Shown: positions 19,141-27,819, counted from the stretch's first letter. The stretch is DNA of 64,000 bases from Flectobacillus sp. BAB-3569 (GCF_002270355.1 NZ_NJFZ01000015.1:295042-359041), one strand, 5' to 3'. The notes: generated from the letters alone by a model not told the origin. Numbers and translations are program-made.

Positions 19141-19165
19141 CTAGTTCAAGACTTAGTCTTGGACT
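19141..19165. repeat. Palindromic repeat, CAAGACT-AGTCTTG family, copy 2
   Basis: CTAGTTCAAGACT-T-AGTCTTGGACT is the counterpart of the repeat at 1799-1825, again with a TTAACAGTTTTAAAAC tract next to it. A degenerate third copy (CAAGACTTCACTTTGGACTT) is near 32780. Confidence 0.6.
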
Positions 19166-19271
19166 TATTTTTAACAGTTTTAAAACTTACCATCAATCGT
19201 ATAACATATCTACGCTCAGCACCTTTTAACATTTCCTAAAACTTCTTCAAACAATTTACCCGCCCAGATGT

Positions 19272-19324
19272 TTTATATATGTTTTTGAACTATTACAAAA
19301 ATATAGTACGAAAACATATATAAA
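19272..19324. promoter_or_regulatory. 14-bp perfect inverted repeat, operator-like
   Basis: TTTATATATGTTTT (19272-19285) and AAAACATATATAAA (19311-19324) are perfect inverted copies separated by 25 bp. The right arm lies where the -33 element of the exporter promoter should be. A repressor bound here would block transcription of the exporter. The MarR-family protein encoded at the other end of the cluster (24279-24941) is the obvious candidate, by inference. It is not followed by a U-tract, so a terminator is unlikely. Confidence 0.5.
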
Positions 19325-19340
19325 TATCAAATATTTGTAT

Positions 19341-19348
19341 TACTTTTG
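19341..19348 (+). promoter_or_regulatory. Candidate -7 element of the ABC exporter genes
   Basis: TACTTTTG matches TAnnTTTG and lies 27 bp before the ATPase start codon. The expected start site is near 19354. Confidence 0.45.
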
Positions 19349-19375
19349 AAAAAGTAAAATGTTATCGTACTATTT

Positions 19376-20074
19376 ATGGAAATTGTAGCAAGTGTTTCAA
19401 ATGCCTCGAAGCAGTACAAAACTGGGGATACTGTGATTACAGCCTTGCAACCATCAAGTTGTGAATTCAGGAAAAATGAGCTAACACTTATCATTGGTCC
19501 TTCTGGTTCTGGCAAAACTACTTTACTATCACTCCTAGGTTGTGTGATTTTTCCTAGCACAGGTGAGGTTACTATCTGTGACCAAGTGATCAATGGGCTT
19601 AGTCAAAATCAACTTGCCAAAGTACGTCTTCAAAACATTGGATTTGTTTTCCAGAGCTTCAATTTATTGGCACCGCTCAATGCGCTCGAAAATGTCATGC
19701 AGCCATTGTTACTCCTAGGCATTTCTAGAAAAGAAGCACGTCAGCGCGCCATAGACGCCTTACGCAAAGTAAGTATGGAGGATAGAATGTATAACCTTCC
19801 TAAAATGCTCAGTGGCGGACAACAGCAAAGAGTGGCCATTGCGCGTGCACTAGTAACCAACCCTCCCTTGATGTTATGCGATGAACCTACAGCAGCCCTC
19901 GATACCAAAAGTGTTTCAGTCGTCATGGACGAACTCAAAATGCTTTCGACTACAGGCAAATCAGTGGCAGTAGTTACGCATGATTTAAGACTAAAAAAGT
20001 TTGCAGATAGAATTATTTACGTCAACAACGGCATGATTTCCGACCATCAGGAAGAAGAGGATATGCTTCTTTAA
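19376..20074 (+). CDS. ABC exporter ATPase (DevA/LolD/MacB-like)
   Basis: 232 residues, the normal size of a single nucleotide-binding domain. The Walker A motif GPSGSGKT is at 41-48, the Q-loop region VFQSFNLL at 91-98, the signature LSGGQ at 145-149, Walker B LMLCDE at 165-170, and the H-loop histidine in VVTHD near 204. It should energise the FtsX-type permease encoded at 21095. Together with the following membrane fusion lipoprotein and permease the set has the DevABC layout: efflux of a lipid, peptide or small molecule across both membranes through a TolC channel. The substrate is not indicated. Confidence 0.92.
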   Translation: MEIVASVSNASKQYKTGDTVITALQPSSCEFRKNELTLIIGPSGSGKTTLLSLLGCVIFPSTGEVTICDQVINGLSQNQLAKVRLQNIGFVFQSFNLLAPLNALENVMQPLLLLGISRKEARQRAIDALRKVSMEDRMYNLPKMLSGGQQQRVAIARALVTNPPLMLCDEPTAALDTKSVSVVMDELKMLSTTGKSVAVVTHDLRLKKFADRIIYVNNGMISDHQEEEDMLL

Positions 20075-20162
20075 CTGACCACCGAGATTTATTACGTATA
20101 CCAAAAAGAGTTTGATTTTTTAGAAATACGCTTTTGTACTTTCATTCAAAATAACTATCAAA

Positions 20163-21098
20163 ATGAAGCATTACTTGATATTGAGCCTATTAGTAGCCCT
20201 ACTGATGGGCTGTAATAAAGATCAATCAAAAGAGTCAACAAATCAAAAACAATCTAACCCCAAAGCTCCCACAAAATTGGTGGTAGCCATCGGGAGAGTA
20301 GAACCACAAGAAGGTATTATCAAGCTATCTGCACCAGTTGGTGGAATTGTTGAAAAAGTCATGAAAAATGATGGCGATAAGGTGCAACTCAATGAGGTTA
20401 TTCTGCAACTCGATGATGATGCTGAGCAGAATAAAATCAATGAATTGAAAGTAAAAATAGCGACTCAACGTACTCAAATAGAAATCACACAATCGAAGGT
20501 AACCGAGGTTATTGCAAATCTCAAAAACAAAAAATTGCTATTGGATAGAGCCAAACAACTCATTACTAAGGGAGCCGAAACGCAACAAGTCTACGATAAT
20601 TTAGCAACAGACCTAGAGGTTTTGGAAGCCAATCTCAGTGCGGCCAAAACACAAGTACAATTAGCAAATAGTGAGCTGAATGAGCTTCAAGCACAATTGA
20701 AAACTCTTTATCAAGAAGCTGGGAAAAAAGTATTTAGAGCTCCCTTTTCGGGTATAATCCTTGACAGAACCGTCAACCAAGGCGAATCTGTTAGCCAATT
20801 TGCCAGCTATGCAGAGGTTGCCCCTCAAGGCAAACTGATTATCAGAGCCGAGGTAGATGAAATGTTTAGTAATAGTATCAAAATTGGGGACACTGTCGAA
20901 ATCGTCAATATTGGGAGTAGCAATGTTATGGCAAAAGGTCAAATTTCATCGATGGCTCCTTATTTGAAAAAGAAATCTCTCTTTTCTGAAAAAGCAGATG
21001 ACCAAGAAGACCGAAGAGTGCGCGAGATACGCATCTCTGTTGCTGATGATAAGAATCTCGTAATCAATGCCAAAATTGAATGTAACATCAAGCTATGA
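20163..21098 (+). CDS. Membrane fusion lipoprotein of the ABC exporter (DevB/HlyD-like)
   Basis: 311 residues. The lipobox LLMGC places the acylated cysteine at position 17, so it is tied to a membrane by lipid rather than by a helix. The biotinyl-lipoyl half (IIKLSAPVGGIVEKVMKNDG) is followed by a long alpha-hairpin with coiled-coil character (about residues 90-190) and the second lipoyl half (FRAPFSGIILDRTVNQGESV). It bridges the permease and TolC. Its stop overlaps the permease start by 4 bp (ATGA, 21095-21098). The 88-bp gap after the ATPase gene contains no clear terminator, so it is probably in one operon with it. Confidence 0.9.
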   Translation: MKHYLILSLLVALLMGCNKDQSKESTNQKQSNPKAPTKLVVAIGRVEPQEGIIKLSAPVGGIVEKVMKNDGDKVQLNEVILQLDDDAEQNKINELKVKIATQRTQIEITQSKVTEVIANLKNKKLLLDRAKQLITKGAETQQVYDNLATDLEVLEANLSAAKTQVQLANSELNELQAQLKTLYQEAGKKVFRAPFSGIILDRTVNQGESVSQFASYAEVAPQGKLIIRAEVDEMFSNSIKIGDTVEIVNIGSSNVMAKGQISSMAPYLKKKSLFSEKADDQEDRRVREIRISVADDKNLVINAKIECNIKL

Positions 21099-22234
21099 TA
21101 CTGACGGCCTTTAAATTTATCAAATACGACACCGCCAAAAGTATTGGGGTAATCGTGGGTATTGTGATTAGTATTTTCCTGATTGGTCAACAAATTGGTA
21201 TTCTTGGCTTCTTGACTGGTCTCATGGGAGGACTCGTAGAAAACTCCCGTAAGGATATTGCTCAAATTTGGGTCATCGACAATATTACCCGCAATGCCAA
21301 CGAACTCGGCAAGCTAGACGAACGATATGTTCGAGAAATTAGAAGTGTTGATGGAGTAGCTAATACTTACCCAGTAGTAATCTCGAACGGTTTGGTAAAA
21401 TTCAAAAATGGAAAAACAGCCTCTGTTTTATTAATTGGAAGTGGAGCACCTGTTTTTGTGGCAGGCCCAAATCCTGTAAAGGTTTTTAAAGGCAAAATCA
21501 GTGACCTAGCCCAAGACCAGGCTATGTCGGCAGAATTCTTTGACCAAAAGACTTTTGATGCAGCACTAGAAGTAGGCACCAGAGTTGAGATTAATGGAAA
21601 GGAAGCCCAAATTAGCCTGCAAACCAAAAACGCCAGAGGCTTTGCAGGAGCGTTCTTTTACACTACACTCAGCAAAGCACGTTACTATGGTGGGTTTCCT
21701 GAAAATAAGGTCAGCATAGTCGCAATTCAAGTAAAGCCGGGTTACGATGTAGCGTCTGTTATCAAAAGCATTAACACCAAATTTTATGGTATTCGTGCTT
21801 GGGATGCCAACGAGCTTCAAGCCTCTACGATTAGCTTTATCACCATCTCATCCAATATCGGTACAAGTGTAGGGTCGTTGGTTGTGTTTGCCATCATCAG
21901 TGGCTTCTTTATTATTGGACTCACATTGTATTCGGCGGCACTCGACCGTATCAAAGATTATGGTACGCTCAAAGCCATTGGTGCAACCAACAGCTATGTC
22001 CGAAATTTGATTTTACTGCAATCCTTCTTTTTTGCTATCATCGGTTTTGTCATTGCCTTTGCACTTTTAATAGGCTTCAAAAAAGGGGTAGAAAATGCTG
22101 GATTGGCCATTAATTATTCGACTTGGGAGATACTGGGATTATTTGTCATAACGCTATTTATCTCAATGGGAGGTTCTTTGTTTGCCATCAAAAAAATCAA
22201 CGGCGTCGAGCCAGCCTCGGTATTTAGAGGATAG
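21095..22234 (+). CDS. ABC exporter permease, FtsX/DevC type
   Basis: 379 residues. The topology is that of the MacB/FtsX group: one N-terminal membrane helix (about residues 16-42), a large periplasmic domain (about 45-255), and three C-terminal helices (about 258-285, 308-335 and 348-370). The cytosolic coupling segment YSAALDRIKDYGTLKAIGAT and the closing INGVEPASVFRG are typical of the FtsX domain. It should work as a dimer with the ATPase encoded at 19376 and the lipoprotein that overlaps it. Confidence 0.9.
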   Translation: MILTAFKFIKYDTAKSIGVIVGIVISIFLIGQQIGILGFLTGLMGGLVENSRKDIAQIWVIDNITRNANELGKLDERYVREIRSVDGVANTYPVVISNGLVKFKNGKTASVLLIGSGAPVFVAGPNPVKVFKGKISDLAQDQAMSAEFFDQKTFDAALEVGTRVEINGKEAQISLQTKNARGFAGAFFYTTLSKARYYGGFPENKVSIVAIQVKPGYDVASVIKSINTKFYGIRAWDANELQASTISFITISSNIGTSVGSLVVFAIISGFFIIGLTLYSAALDRIKDYGTLKAIGATNSYVRNLILLQSFFFAIIGFVIAFALLIGFKKGVENAGLAINYSTWEILGLFVITLFISMGGSLFAIKKINGVEPASVFRG

Positions 22235-22239
22235 CGGTT

Positions 22240-22372
22240 AGGTTTGAATTGCGGATTTGGGATTTCGGAAATAAAGTAAAATACCTCTATTGTTGATAAA
22301 ATATAAAAGATTACACTTCCGAAATCCCACATCCGATATCTGAAATAAATGGTTTTTATTATCCTTCGTACA
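22240..22372 (-). repeat. Dispersed palindromic element, copy A (inverted orientation, one end missing)
   Basis: Read on the minus strand this matches the element at 43377-43527 over most of its length. It starts with the terminal repeat TGTACGAAGGA (22372 to 22362), then TATTTCAGATATCGGATGT, then GGATTTCGGAAGTGTAA, the shared AATAGAGGTATTTTACTTTA and TTTCCGAAATCCCAAATCCG. The far terminal repeat is absent, so this copy is truncated just after the permease stop codon. It fills most of the 173-bp gap between the permease and tolC genes. Confidence 0.75.
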
Positions 22373-22407
22373 CTCCTAATTCATCATTCGATATATCTTG
22401 ATATTTT

Positions 22408-23730
22408 ATGAAATCAATACTAATCATCATTTGTTTGCTATTGGTACATTCCATGTATGCTCAAATTACAGTCAATGAATGTATCGAAAATGGCTTAAAA
22501 CATAGACCTAGCATCAAAACAGCCCAAGCAGATCTTGCTGTGGCTGCTCTAAAAAGTTTGGATGCCCAATCTAAGTTTTTACCTCAAATTGCCTTAGCTT
22601 ATGAATACCGTTACAATCCGATTATTGCCACGCAGGTAGTTCCGACGGGGTTATTTAGCGGTACGCCTACTACCGAAACGCAGGCTATTCGTTTTGGTAC
22701 CAAATGGCAACAAAATGCAGGAGTTACGGTGTATCAGCCCTTGATTGATTTGTCCTTAAAAAGTAAGATTAAGGAAAGTAAAATCAATGAGGCCTCGGCA
22801 AATTGGGATCTCAAAAAAGCAGAAGAAGATTTTGTCTTTGAAATAATTAAATCCTACAGCCAAATACTGCTTTATCAGCTACAAAGCCAAGAATCTGCCT
22901 CTGATTCTGTTCGCAGTTATATTTCTATGGCTATGATGGAGGCAAAGTTTAAAGAGGGGAAAATATTGAAAACCGAATGGAATACCGCCAAAATCAATCA
23001 TAACAATAACCTATCGGCATTTCAGAAAGCTTTTTCAAACCTGATTAATGAGAAAATTTATTTGAATTATCTTACCAATATCAGTCTCGAAAAACTGTTA
23101 GCTGATTCCTATGCCCCTATCAACGATGTTTTGGACAACACACCGAATAACTCCACATTTGAATCAAGTATTGATTTTCAAAAATTCATCACAAAAGAAC
23201 AACTGCTCAATCAGCAGATTCAAACGGAGCAAACCCAGTATCGACCAACATTGGGAGTTCAAGGATACATTGGTGCCAACCAATACACGCAAAGTATAAA
23301 TCCCTTTTTAGCAAATTCATGGTTTGGCAATAGCTATGTAGGTCTTTCTGTGAAATTACCCATTTTCGCACCTGACAAATCTATCAATTTGAGCAAGCAA
23401 CTCAAGAAACAACTCACGGTAGTAGAAAACCAAAAGGAAGAGTATAAGTCTCAAAAAAATAAGGATATTTTACAAAATTCGAATACCATCGAAAGACTCC
23501 AGAAAGAGATTGCATTTGCTGAAAAAAACATCATCCTTTTAAAAGAAAACCTAGACATCTATCAAGCTCGCCTTCAAACAGGACAACTTGAAGCCTCTGA
23601 GTTAAACACGCAAGAAAGCGCATTACAAAAAGCACTTGTACAACAATTACAACTCAAAGAGCAGCTCAATAAGACTTTTATGGATAGGCTATACATTAGT
23701 GGTAACCTTCTCGAAAAATTCAAAAAATAA
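22408..23730 (+). CDS. TolC-like outer membrane efflux protein
   Basis: 440 residues with a signal peptide (MKSILIIICLLLVHSMYAQ) and two repeated halves of the outer membrane efflux protein family, each with a long coiled alpha-helical stretch (about residues 130-200 and 325-425). It starts with the usual ITVNECIENGLKHRPSIKTA, and near the C-terminus has the LNTQESALQKALVQQLQLKE segment. It should be the exit duct for the ABC exporter upstream. The separation of 173 bp filled with a repeat element suggests the repeat inserted into the operon. Confidence 0.9.
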   Translation: MKSILIIICLLLVHSMYAQITVNECIENGLKHRPSIKTAQADLAVAALKSLDAQSKFLPQIALAYEYRYNPIIATQVVPTGLFSGTPTTETQAIRFGTKWQQNAGVTVYQPLIDLSLKSKIKESKINEASANWDLKKAEEDFVFEIIKSYSQILLYQLQSQESASDSVRSYISMAMMEAKFKEGKILKTEWNTAKINHNNNLSAFQKAFSNLINEKIYLNYLTNISLEKLLADSYAPINDVLDNTPNNSTFESSIDFQKFITKEQLLNQQIQTEQTQYRPTLGVQGYIGANQYTQSINPFLANSWFGNSYVGLSVKLPIFAPDKSINLSKQLKKQLTVVENQKEEYKSQKNKDILQNSNTIERLQKEIAFAEKNIILLKENLDIYQARLQTGQLEASELNTQESALQKALVQQLQLKEQLNKTFMDRLYISGNLLEKFKK

Positions 23731-23735
23731 ATCAC

Positions 23736-24143
23736 ATGACTCTCAGACCTGATACCATCAATCACAGCATTCAAATAACTCATTCATCGATTGAGTCTTT
23801 TGGCTTCGAGTTAAAAAATTGGAATTTAGATGCCGATAATTTTAGTTTATTCTTTTCGAAAAATACTGTTTATACGAAAGAAGATAAAAGCTTTTCGATT
23901 GACACTTTATTGCTGCAATCCCTAGAGCTTTACAAACGATTTGTAGAATATGGAGATCATTTCCTGCTCACCAATTTTCACTGTATTAATTTGATTATGA
24001 ATCAGCAGTCTATCCATGATTTCACCATTGAAATCGATTGGTTACCTACCCCAAACACCCAACAGAAATTTCTTGAAGCTTATTGCTACAATGAATCTGG
24101 ACAGCTTTTGGGCAAAGGCACCGCCCTGTTGAATAAGCAATAA
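23736..24143 (+). CDS. Small orphan protein linked to the exporter
   Basis: 135 residues, starting 5 bp after the tolC stop, so almost certainly in the same transcript. I do not recognise it with confidence. There is no signal peptide or membrane segment. The C-terminal part (IEIDWLPTPNTQQKFLEAYC, then NESGQLLGKGTALLNK) resembles the last strands of hotdog-fold thioesterases or dehydratases, where a D/E-x-x-G-x-L-L-x-G-x-A pattern is common. The N-terminal half does not support this strongly. A hotdog enzyme next to an exporter and a MarR regulator would suggest export of a fatty-acyl product, but this is speculative. Confidence 0.7.
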   Translation: MTLRPDTINHSIQITHSSIESFGFELKNWNLDADNFSLFFSKNTVYTKEDKSFSIDTLLLQSLELYKRFVEYGDHFLLTNFHCINLIMNQQSIHDFTIEIDWLPTPNTQQKFLEAYCYNESGQLLGKGTALLNKQ

Positions 24144-24278
24144 TTTGCGTAAATTTGATATTCAGTTATATCGTTCAGGCAGTATGCTATAGCCATTAGA
24201 CCAAAAGTTTTAAGATATTTAATACTTTACCGTTTGCCCATAGCTGATTGCTGAAAGCTTTACCATAACATAACGGTT

Positions 24279-24941
24279 TTGAGGCCCATGAATAAGCAAG
24301 TTTTAATAGAAATAATAGAGCATCTCGATCAATTTCATACAGAGTATAAAGGGGGAAATGATTATACTTTAGATGATTTTTTAGGGTATCTCAACACCCA
24401 ACGCCCAAGCAAGGATATTGAGATGCGTAAAATGGGCGGAGACAAAGAACAACATTTGAATATAGTCCGTCAAGAAAGTAACAGCGATGTTGCTATCTTG
24501 GTTAAATTGTTATTTAGCTATGCCAAAGGATATATCAAGAAGGCTTTACAGCACAGTATCATTCAAACAGCGGACGAATTTGCCTTTTTAATCACCCTTA
24601 TCACCTTTGAAAGCCTGACCAAAACCGAATTGATTTCGAAACAAGTCATGGAAAAAACCTCAGGAATAGAAGTAATCAAACGATTAGTAGCACAAGGCTT
24701 GATTCATGAATTCTCTGATTTGACAGATAAAAGAAGCGTTAGGGTAAGTATTACAGAGAAAGGAAAAATGGAAGTAATGAACGTACTTCCAGAAATGAGC
24801 AAAGTCTCTCGGATCGTAGTAGGAGACTTATCGCCATCAGAAATCACGACACTTTCCTATCTCATGAAAAAGCTCGATTTCTATCATAACGATATTTTTA
24901 TGAACAACAAAAATGCAAGCCTAGACGAGTTACTGAAATAG
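24279..24941 (+). CDS. MarR-family transcriptional regulator
   Basis: 220 residues, longer than a typical MarR because of an N-terminal extension of about 70 residues. The winged helix-turn-helix spans about residues 100-175: EFAFLITLITFESLTKTELI, then the recognition-helix region EVIKRLVAQGLIHEF and the wing SDLTDKRSVRVSITEKGK, where the D-x-R-S motif is typical. The gene lies 135 bp after the small orphan gene in the same direction. It probably represses the exporter operon through the palindrome at 19272-19324 (inference). The start may be ATG 24279 or the internal one at 24288 (MNKQVLIEII). Confidence 0.85.
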   Translation: MRPMNKQVLIEIIEHLDQFHTEYKGGNDYTLDDFLGYLNTQRPSKDIEMRKMGGDKEQHLNIVRQESNSDVAILVKLLFSYAKGYIKKALQHSIIQTADEFAFLITLITFESLTKTELISKQVMEKTSGIEVIKRLVAQGLIHEFSDLTDKRSVRVSITEKGKMEVMNVLPEMSKVSRIVVGDLSPSEITTLSYLMKKLDFYHNDIFMNNKNASLDELLK

Positions 24942-24973
24942 GGGTTAGGAGTTAGGAGTTAGGAGTTAGGATA
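24942..24973. repeat. Short tandem repeat GGAGTTA
   Basis: About four copies of a GGAGTTA-type 7-mer occur immediately after the MarR stop. They lead into the CCCTATACCCT and AACACTCTGTGCC tracts (24990-25095) that also occur near 12120-12175. Confidence 0.7.
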
Positions 24974-25107
24974 AAACCTAAACTACATTCCATCTACTCA
25001 ATTTAACCTAGGTTTTCAACTTTTTTATAAAAAACTAATCCCTATACCCTCACCCCTATACCCTAAAACACTCTGTGCCTTTGTGCCTGTTCACTCAAAA
25101 GAAAAAA

Positions 25108-25755
25108 CTAATCTGAAATCATACGTTCATCACTTTTTACGGTAAACTTAAACTGTCTTTCACCACCAGGAGAACGGAGCTTAACGACATAACTGCCAGA
25201 ATTTAAAGGATATAAAGATTTCAAGACTACGCTATTGGCATCTGTGGTAGCTTCTTGCTCACAAGGAACACCCAAGCCCGACTCAGTACCAACCAATGCT
25301 GTCACATTGGTATTATTTTCTACCGTGACGGTAATCACATTACGGTCATTTTGTCGAGCCACAATGATAGGCGAAGTGATTTTAGCTGCAATCGAAGTAT
25401 AGACATTAAACTGTCCATCTTGCTCATATTCTACTATGCGATAATACTCTGAATAACGAAGAATTTTGGAATCAGTGAAGGTGAATTGGAGTCTCTCATC
25501 GGCCATGCTTTCTTTTACTGGAATTTCACGAATGTCGAAGAAAGTGTCATTGTCTTTACTACGTTGAACGATGAATCTTGCAGGACGATGCCCTTCTGAA
25601 CTTACCCAGCTGAGTACAGCACGACTATCATCATTTACTTTCACATCAAACAAGACATCACGACTTGAACGTGCTTTGATTTGAGACTGTGCACAAAAGG
25701 ATATTCCCATGACAAGGAGACCCATCATAGCAAAAGCTAAGGAAAACTGTTTCAT
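25108..25755 (-). CDS. Secreted protein with fibronectin-type fold, unknown function
   Basis: 215 residues with a signal peptide (MKQFSLAFAMMGLLVMGISF, cleaved after about residue 25). The segment VLFDVKVNDDSRAVLSWVSS through RFIVQRSKDNDTFFDIREIP and YYRIVEYEQDG has the strand order of a fibronectin type III domain as found before T9SS tails. The last 50 residues (PLNSGSYVVKLRSPGGERQF-KFTV) resemble the end of a sorting domain but lack the usual beginning (N/Y-P-N/V-P) and the basic end. I would call it a secreted protein of unknown role. T9SS export is not supported by the tail. Confidence 0.75.
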   Translation of the reverse strand: MKQFSLAFAMMGLLVMGISFCAQSQIKARSSRDVLFDVKVNDDSRAVLSWVSSEGHRPARFIVQRSKDNDTFFDIREIPVKESMADERLQFTFTDSKILRYSEYYRIVEYEQDGQFNVYTSIAAKITSPIIVARQNDRNVITVTVENNTNVTALVGTESGLGVPCEQEATTDANSVVLKSLYPLNSGSYVVKLRSPGGERQFKFTVKSDERMISD

Positions 25756-25902
25756 AGAGGTTGTTTAGAAAATAAAGTTTGGGTTCAATAAAGATAGGTA
25801 TCTGCTACAAATGGCGGGATAGCAAATATTATTTCAAATTTAGCACTATTTTAATAATATTTTTACATAAAATTATAAAATTTCAATATTTGGTTCTAAA
25901 AA

Positions 25903-25964
25903 AAGGCTTTAACTCAGTAGTGTCAAAACTCTAAAAAAGTTTTTCACTAAAGAATTAAAGCCTT
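25903..25964 (-). terminator. Possible terminator after the cytochrome c gene
   Basis: AAGGCTTTAA (25903-25912) pairs with TTAAAGCCTT (25955-25964) over 10 bp. The loop is long (42 nt) but contains an inner pairing. On the minus strand TTTTTTAG follows the stem. Confidence 0.45.
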
Positions 25965-26010
25965 ATTAGGAAAGCTATTTTACTGAAAATCAAGTATTTT
26001 ACTAAGTTTG

Positions 26011-26433
26011 TTATTTCTTAGCTCTTTGCATTTTTACCATGACAGGAGTAATGGCGCTTGCTTTATTCCCAAAACTTTTACGAATGTACGTAAGCACATT
26101 GGCGATGTCTTGATCACTTAAGAAATCATGAGAGGGCATTTCATTTGAATAACTTTCTCCCGCAACTTCTACTCCTTTTAGTCCATTCAGTACAACCTTA
26201 ATCAATCGGGCTGAATCACCCAAAACCCATTCATTTTGGATTAATGGTGGATTCAAATTTGGGACTCCACTCCCATCTTCTTGATGACAAGCCAAGCAGT
26301 AATTTTCATAAACTAGCTGACCAGAGTCTGCTTGTATGACCTTAGGAGAAGTAGGTTTTTGACTATATCTTGCTGAAACTGTCGAACCCAACATTCCTCC
26401 TAGCAACAAACAAGTAATGATATATTTGAACAT
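26011..26433 (-). CDS. Secreted class I cytochrome c
   Basis: 140 residues with a signal peptide (MFKYIITCLLLGGMLGSTVS). A single heme site C46-L-A-C49-H50 (YCLACHQEDGSG) is followed by the NLNPPLI segment. M99 in SNEMPSHDFLSDQDIANVLT is the expected sixth heme ligand. It begins 10 bp after the stop of the sugar dehydrogenase-like gene, so it is likely its electron acceptor in the periplasm. Confidence 0.9.
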   Translation of the reverse strand: MFKYIITCLLLGGMLGSTVSARYSQKPTSPKVIQADSGQLVYENYCLACHQEDGSGVPNLNPPLIQNEWVLGDSARLIKVVLNGLKGVEVAGESYSNEMPSHDFLSDQDIANVLTYIRKSFGNKASAITPVMVKMQRAKK

Positions 26434-26443
26434 GAGATGATGT

Positions 26444-27742
26444 TTAGTTTTTGATAACTCTCCAAACTTTTCCTTTTACCGAATCACTGATATACAATGA
26501 ACCGTCTGGACCTTGTGCCAAGCCCATCGGGCGCGCCTTTGCTTCGTTAGGATTTTTGATTTCGCTACCACCAGCAAAACCTTCTGCAAATACTTCATAT
26601 TCGCCTGATGGCTTTCCATTTTTACCAAAAGGAACAAAAGCCACAAAATAACCGCCTTGTTTCAACGGAGCACGGTTCCATGAGCCATGGAAACAAATAA
26701 ATGCACCATTTTTATATTTTGCTGGCAATTGATTTCCTGTATAAAACAACAAGGCGTTTGGTGCCCAGTGTGCAGGGAAAGCCATAATTGGCTGGTCTTT
26801 ACCTTCGCAACGTTCTTGAATTTTGCCATCGCCACCATACTCTGGCGCTAACATTTTTTTGTTTTGGAAGCGATCATGGTAACAATACGGCCAACCAAAA
26901 TCAGAGCCTTTTTTTACTAAGCAAAACTCCTCAGAAGGCAATTCTGCATTTTGCTCAGCATTATACAAAGTCGAAAACATGGTATTCAACTGGTCGCGAC
27001 CGTGTTGCATAGCATACAATTCACCTTGTTGTTTGTTCCAATCCAAACCTACGACATTACGTAAGCCCGTAGCATAACGCACACCATCAGCTTGTTTTTG
27101 GTTTTTCTTATTGGCGTCAAACTGCCAGATACCTCCATGCCATTCCAAAATCGGACAAGGATCCATTCCTTTAGAACCTTTTTGACGGTTTTTCTCCTGA
27201 CACGCATTTGATGGCGCACCAAAAGTTACATACAAATGTCCTTTGTCATCCAACTCGATAGACTTCGAACCGTGTTCGCTGTAGTGTTCCAATCCTGTTA
27301 CGATTGTTTCTCCAGCAGCCTCGTCGATCTTTCCGTCTTTCATTGGATAGCGCACTACCGATGTGTCAGACGAAGCATATAAATAGCCATTGCCAATGAC
27401 GATACCTGTACCCAAAAAGTTTCCAAAGGAAGTATTTTGGTCAGCTTTTCCATCGCCATCGGTATCTTTCAATACAACAGTACCTTTACCATTTACCAAT
27501 TTATTCAGACGAACATATACGTCGCCATTGGGAGCTACAGCCAAGTGACGAGCTTTTCCTAAGCCATCGGCTACCACTAAGGCACCAATACCATTCGGAA
27601 GTGTCAAACCACCGTTATCAACATCAGCTTTTAACTTTATAGATTTCTGTGCTTTAGGGGATTTCTTTGGAGCAGTGTTGGCCAACAAAGAAGTGTTTAC
27701 CAAAAGCCCAAACAAAGCGGAGAGAATAATACTTTTTTTCAT
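26444..27742 (-). CDS. PQQ-type glucose/sorbosone dehydrogenase family protein
   Basis: 432 residues with a signal peptide (ending near LLANTAPKK), then a six-bladed beta-propeller of the GSDH family (PF07995 type). Visible motifs are the propeller starts ARHLAVAPNGDVYVRLNK and GLRNVVGLDWNKQQGELYAM, the active-site-like histidine in MQHGRDQL, FGWPYCYHD near residue 290, and HGSWNRAPLKQGGYF. Such enzymes oxidise sugars or aldehydes using pyrroloquinoline quinone in the periplasm and pass electrons to a cytochrome, which fits the cytochrome c gene that follows. The substrate is unknown, and no PQQ synthesis genes are nearby. Confidence 0.85.
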   Translation of the reverse strand: MKKSIILSALFGLLVNTSLLANTAPKKSPKAQKSIKLKADVDNGGLTLPNGIGALVVADGLGKARHLAVAPNGDVYVRLNKLVNGKGTVVLKDTDGDGKADQNTSFGNFLGTGIVIGNGYLYASSDTSVVRYPMKDGKIDEAAGETIVTGLEHYSEHGSKSIELDDKGHLYVTFGAPSNACQEKNRQKGSKGMDPCPILEWHGGIWQFDANKKNQKQADGVRYATGLRNVVGLDWNKQQGELYAMQHGRDQLNTMFSTLYNAEQNAELPSEEFCLVKKGSDFGWPYCYHDRFQNKKMLAPEYGGDGKIQERCEGKDQPIMAFPAHWAPNALLFYTGNQLPAKYKNGAFICFHGSWNRAPLKQGGYFVAFVPFGKNGKPSGEYEVFAEGFAGGSEIKNPNEAKARPMGLAQGPDGSLYISDSVKGKVWRVIKN

Positions 27743-27819
27743 TGGAAAATGATTTTAATGCTGATTTTTAGTTTTTACCAATGGACATACGCCATCGGCA
27801 TGGTTAATGATGTTTTAAC

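Larger units (their letters stand above)
19059..19375. other. 317-bp regulatory and repeat region before the ABC exporter
   Basis: It holds, in order, a partial CTAGTTCAAGACT copy (about 19083), the GGGTGAAT palindrome copy 2 (19105-19122), the CAAGACT palindrome copy 2 (19141-19165), a large inverted repeat (19272-19324) and a -7 element (19341-19348). No gene is visible. Confidence 0.6.

Noticed and set aside
25108..25755. T9SS cargo
   Set aside because: The C-terminus lacks the conserved start motif and basic end of the sorting domain.
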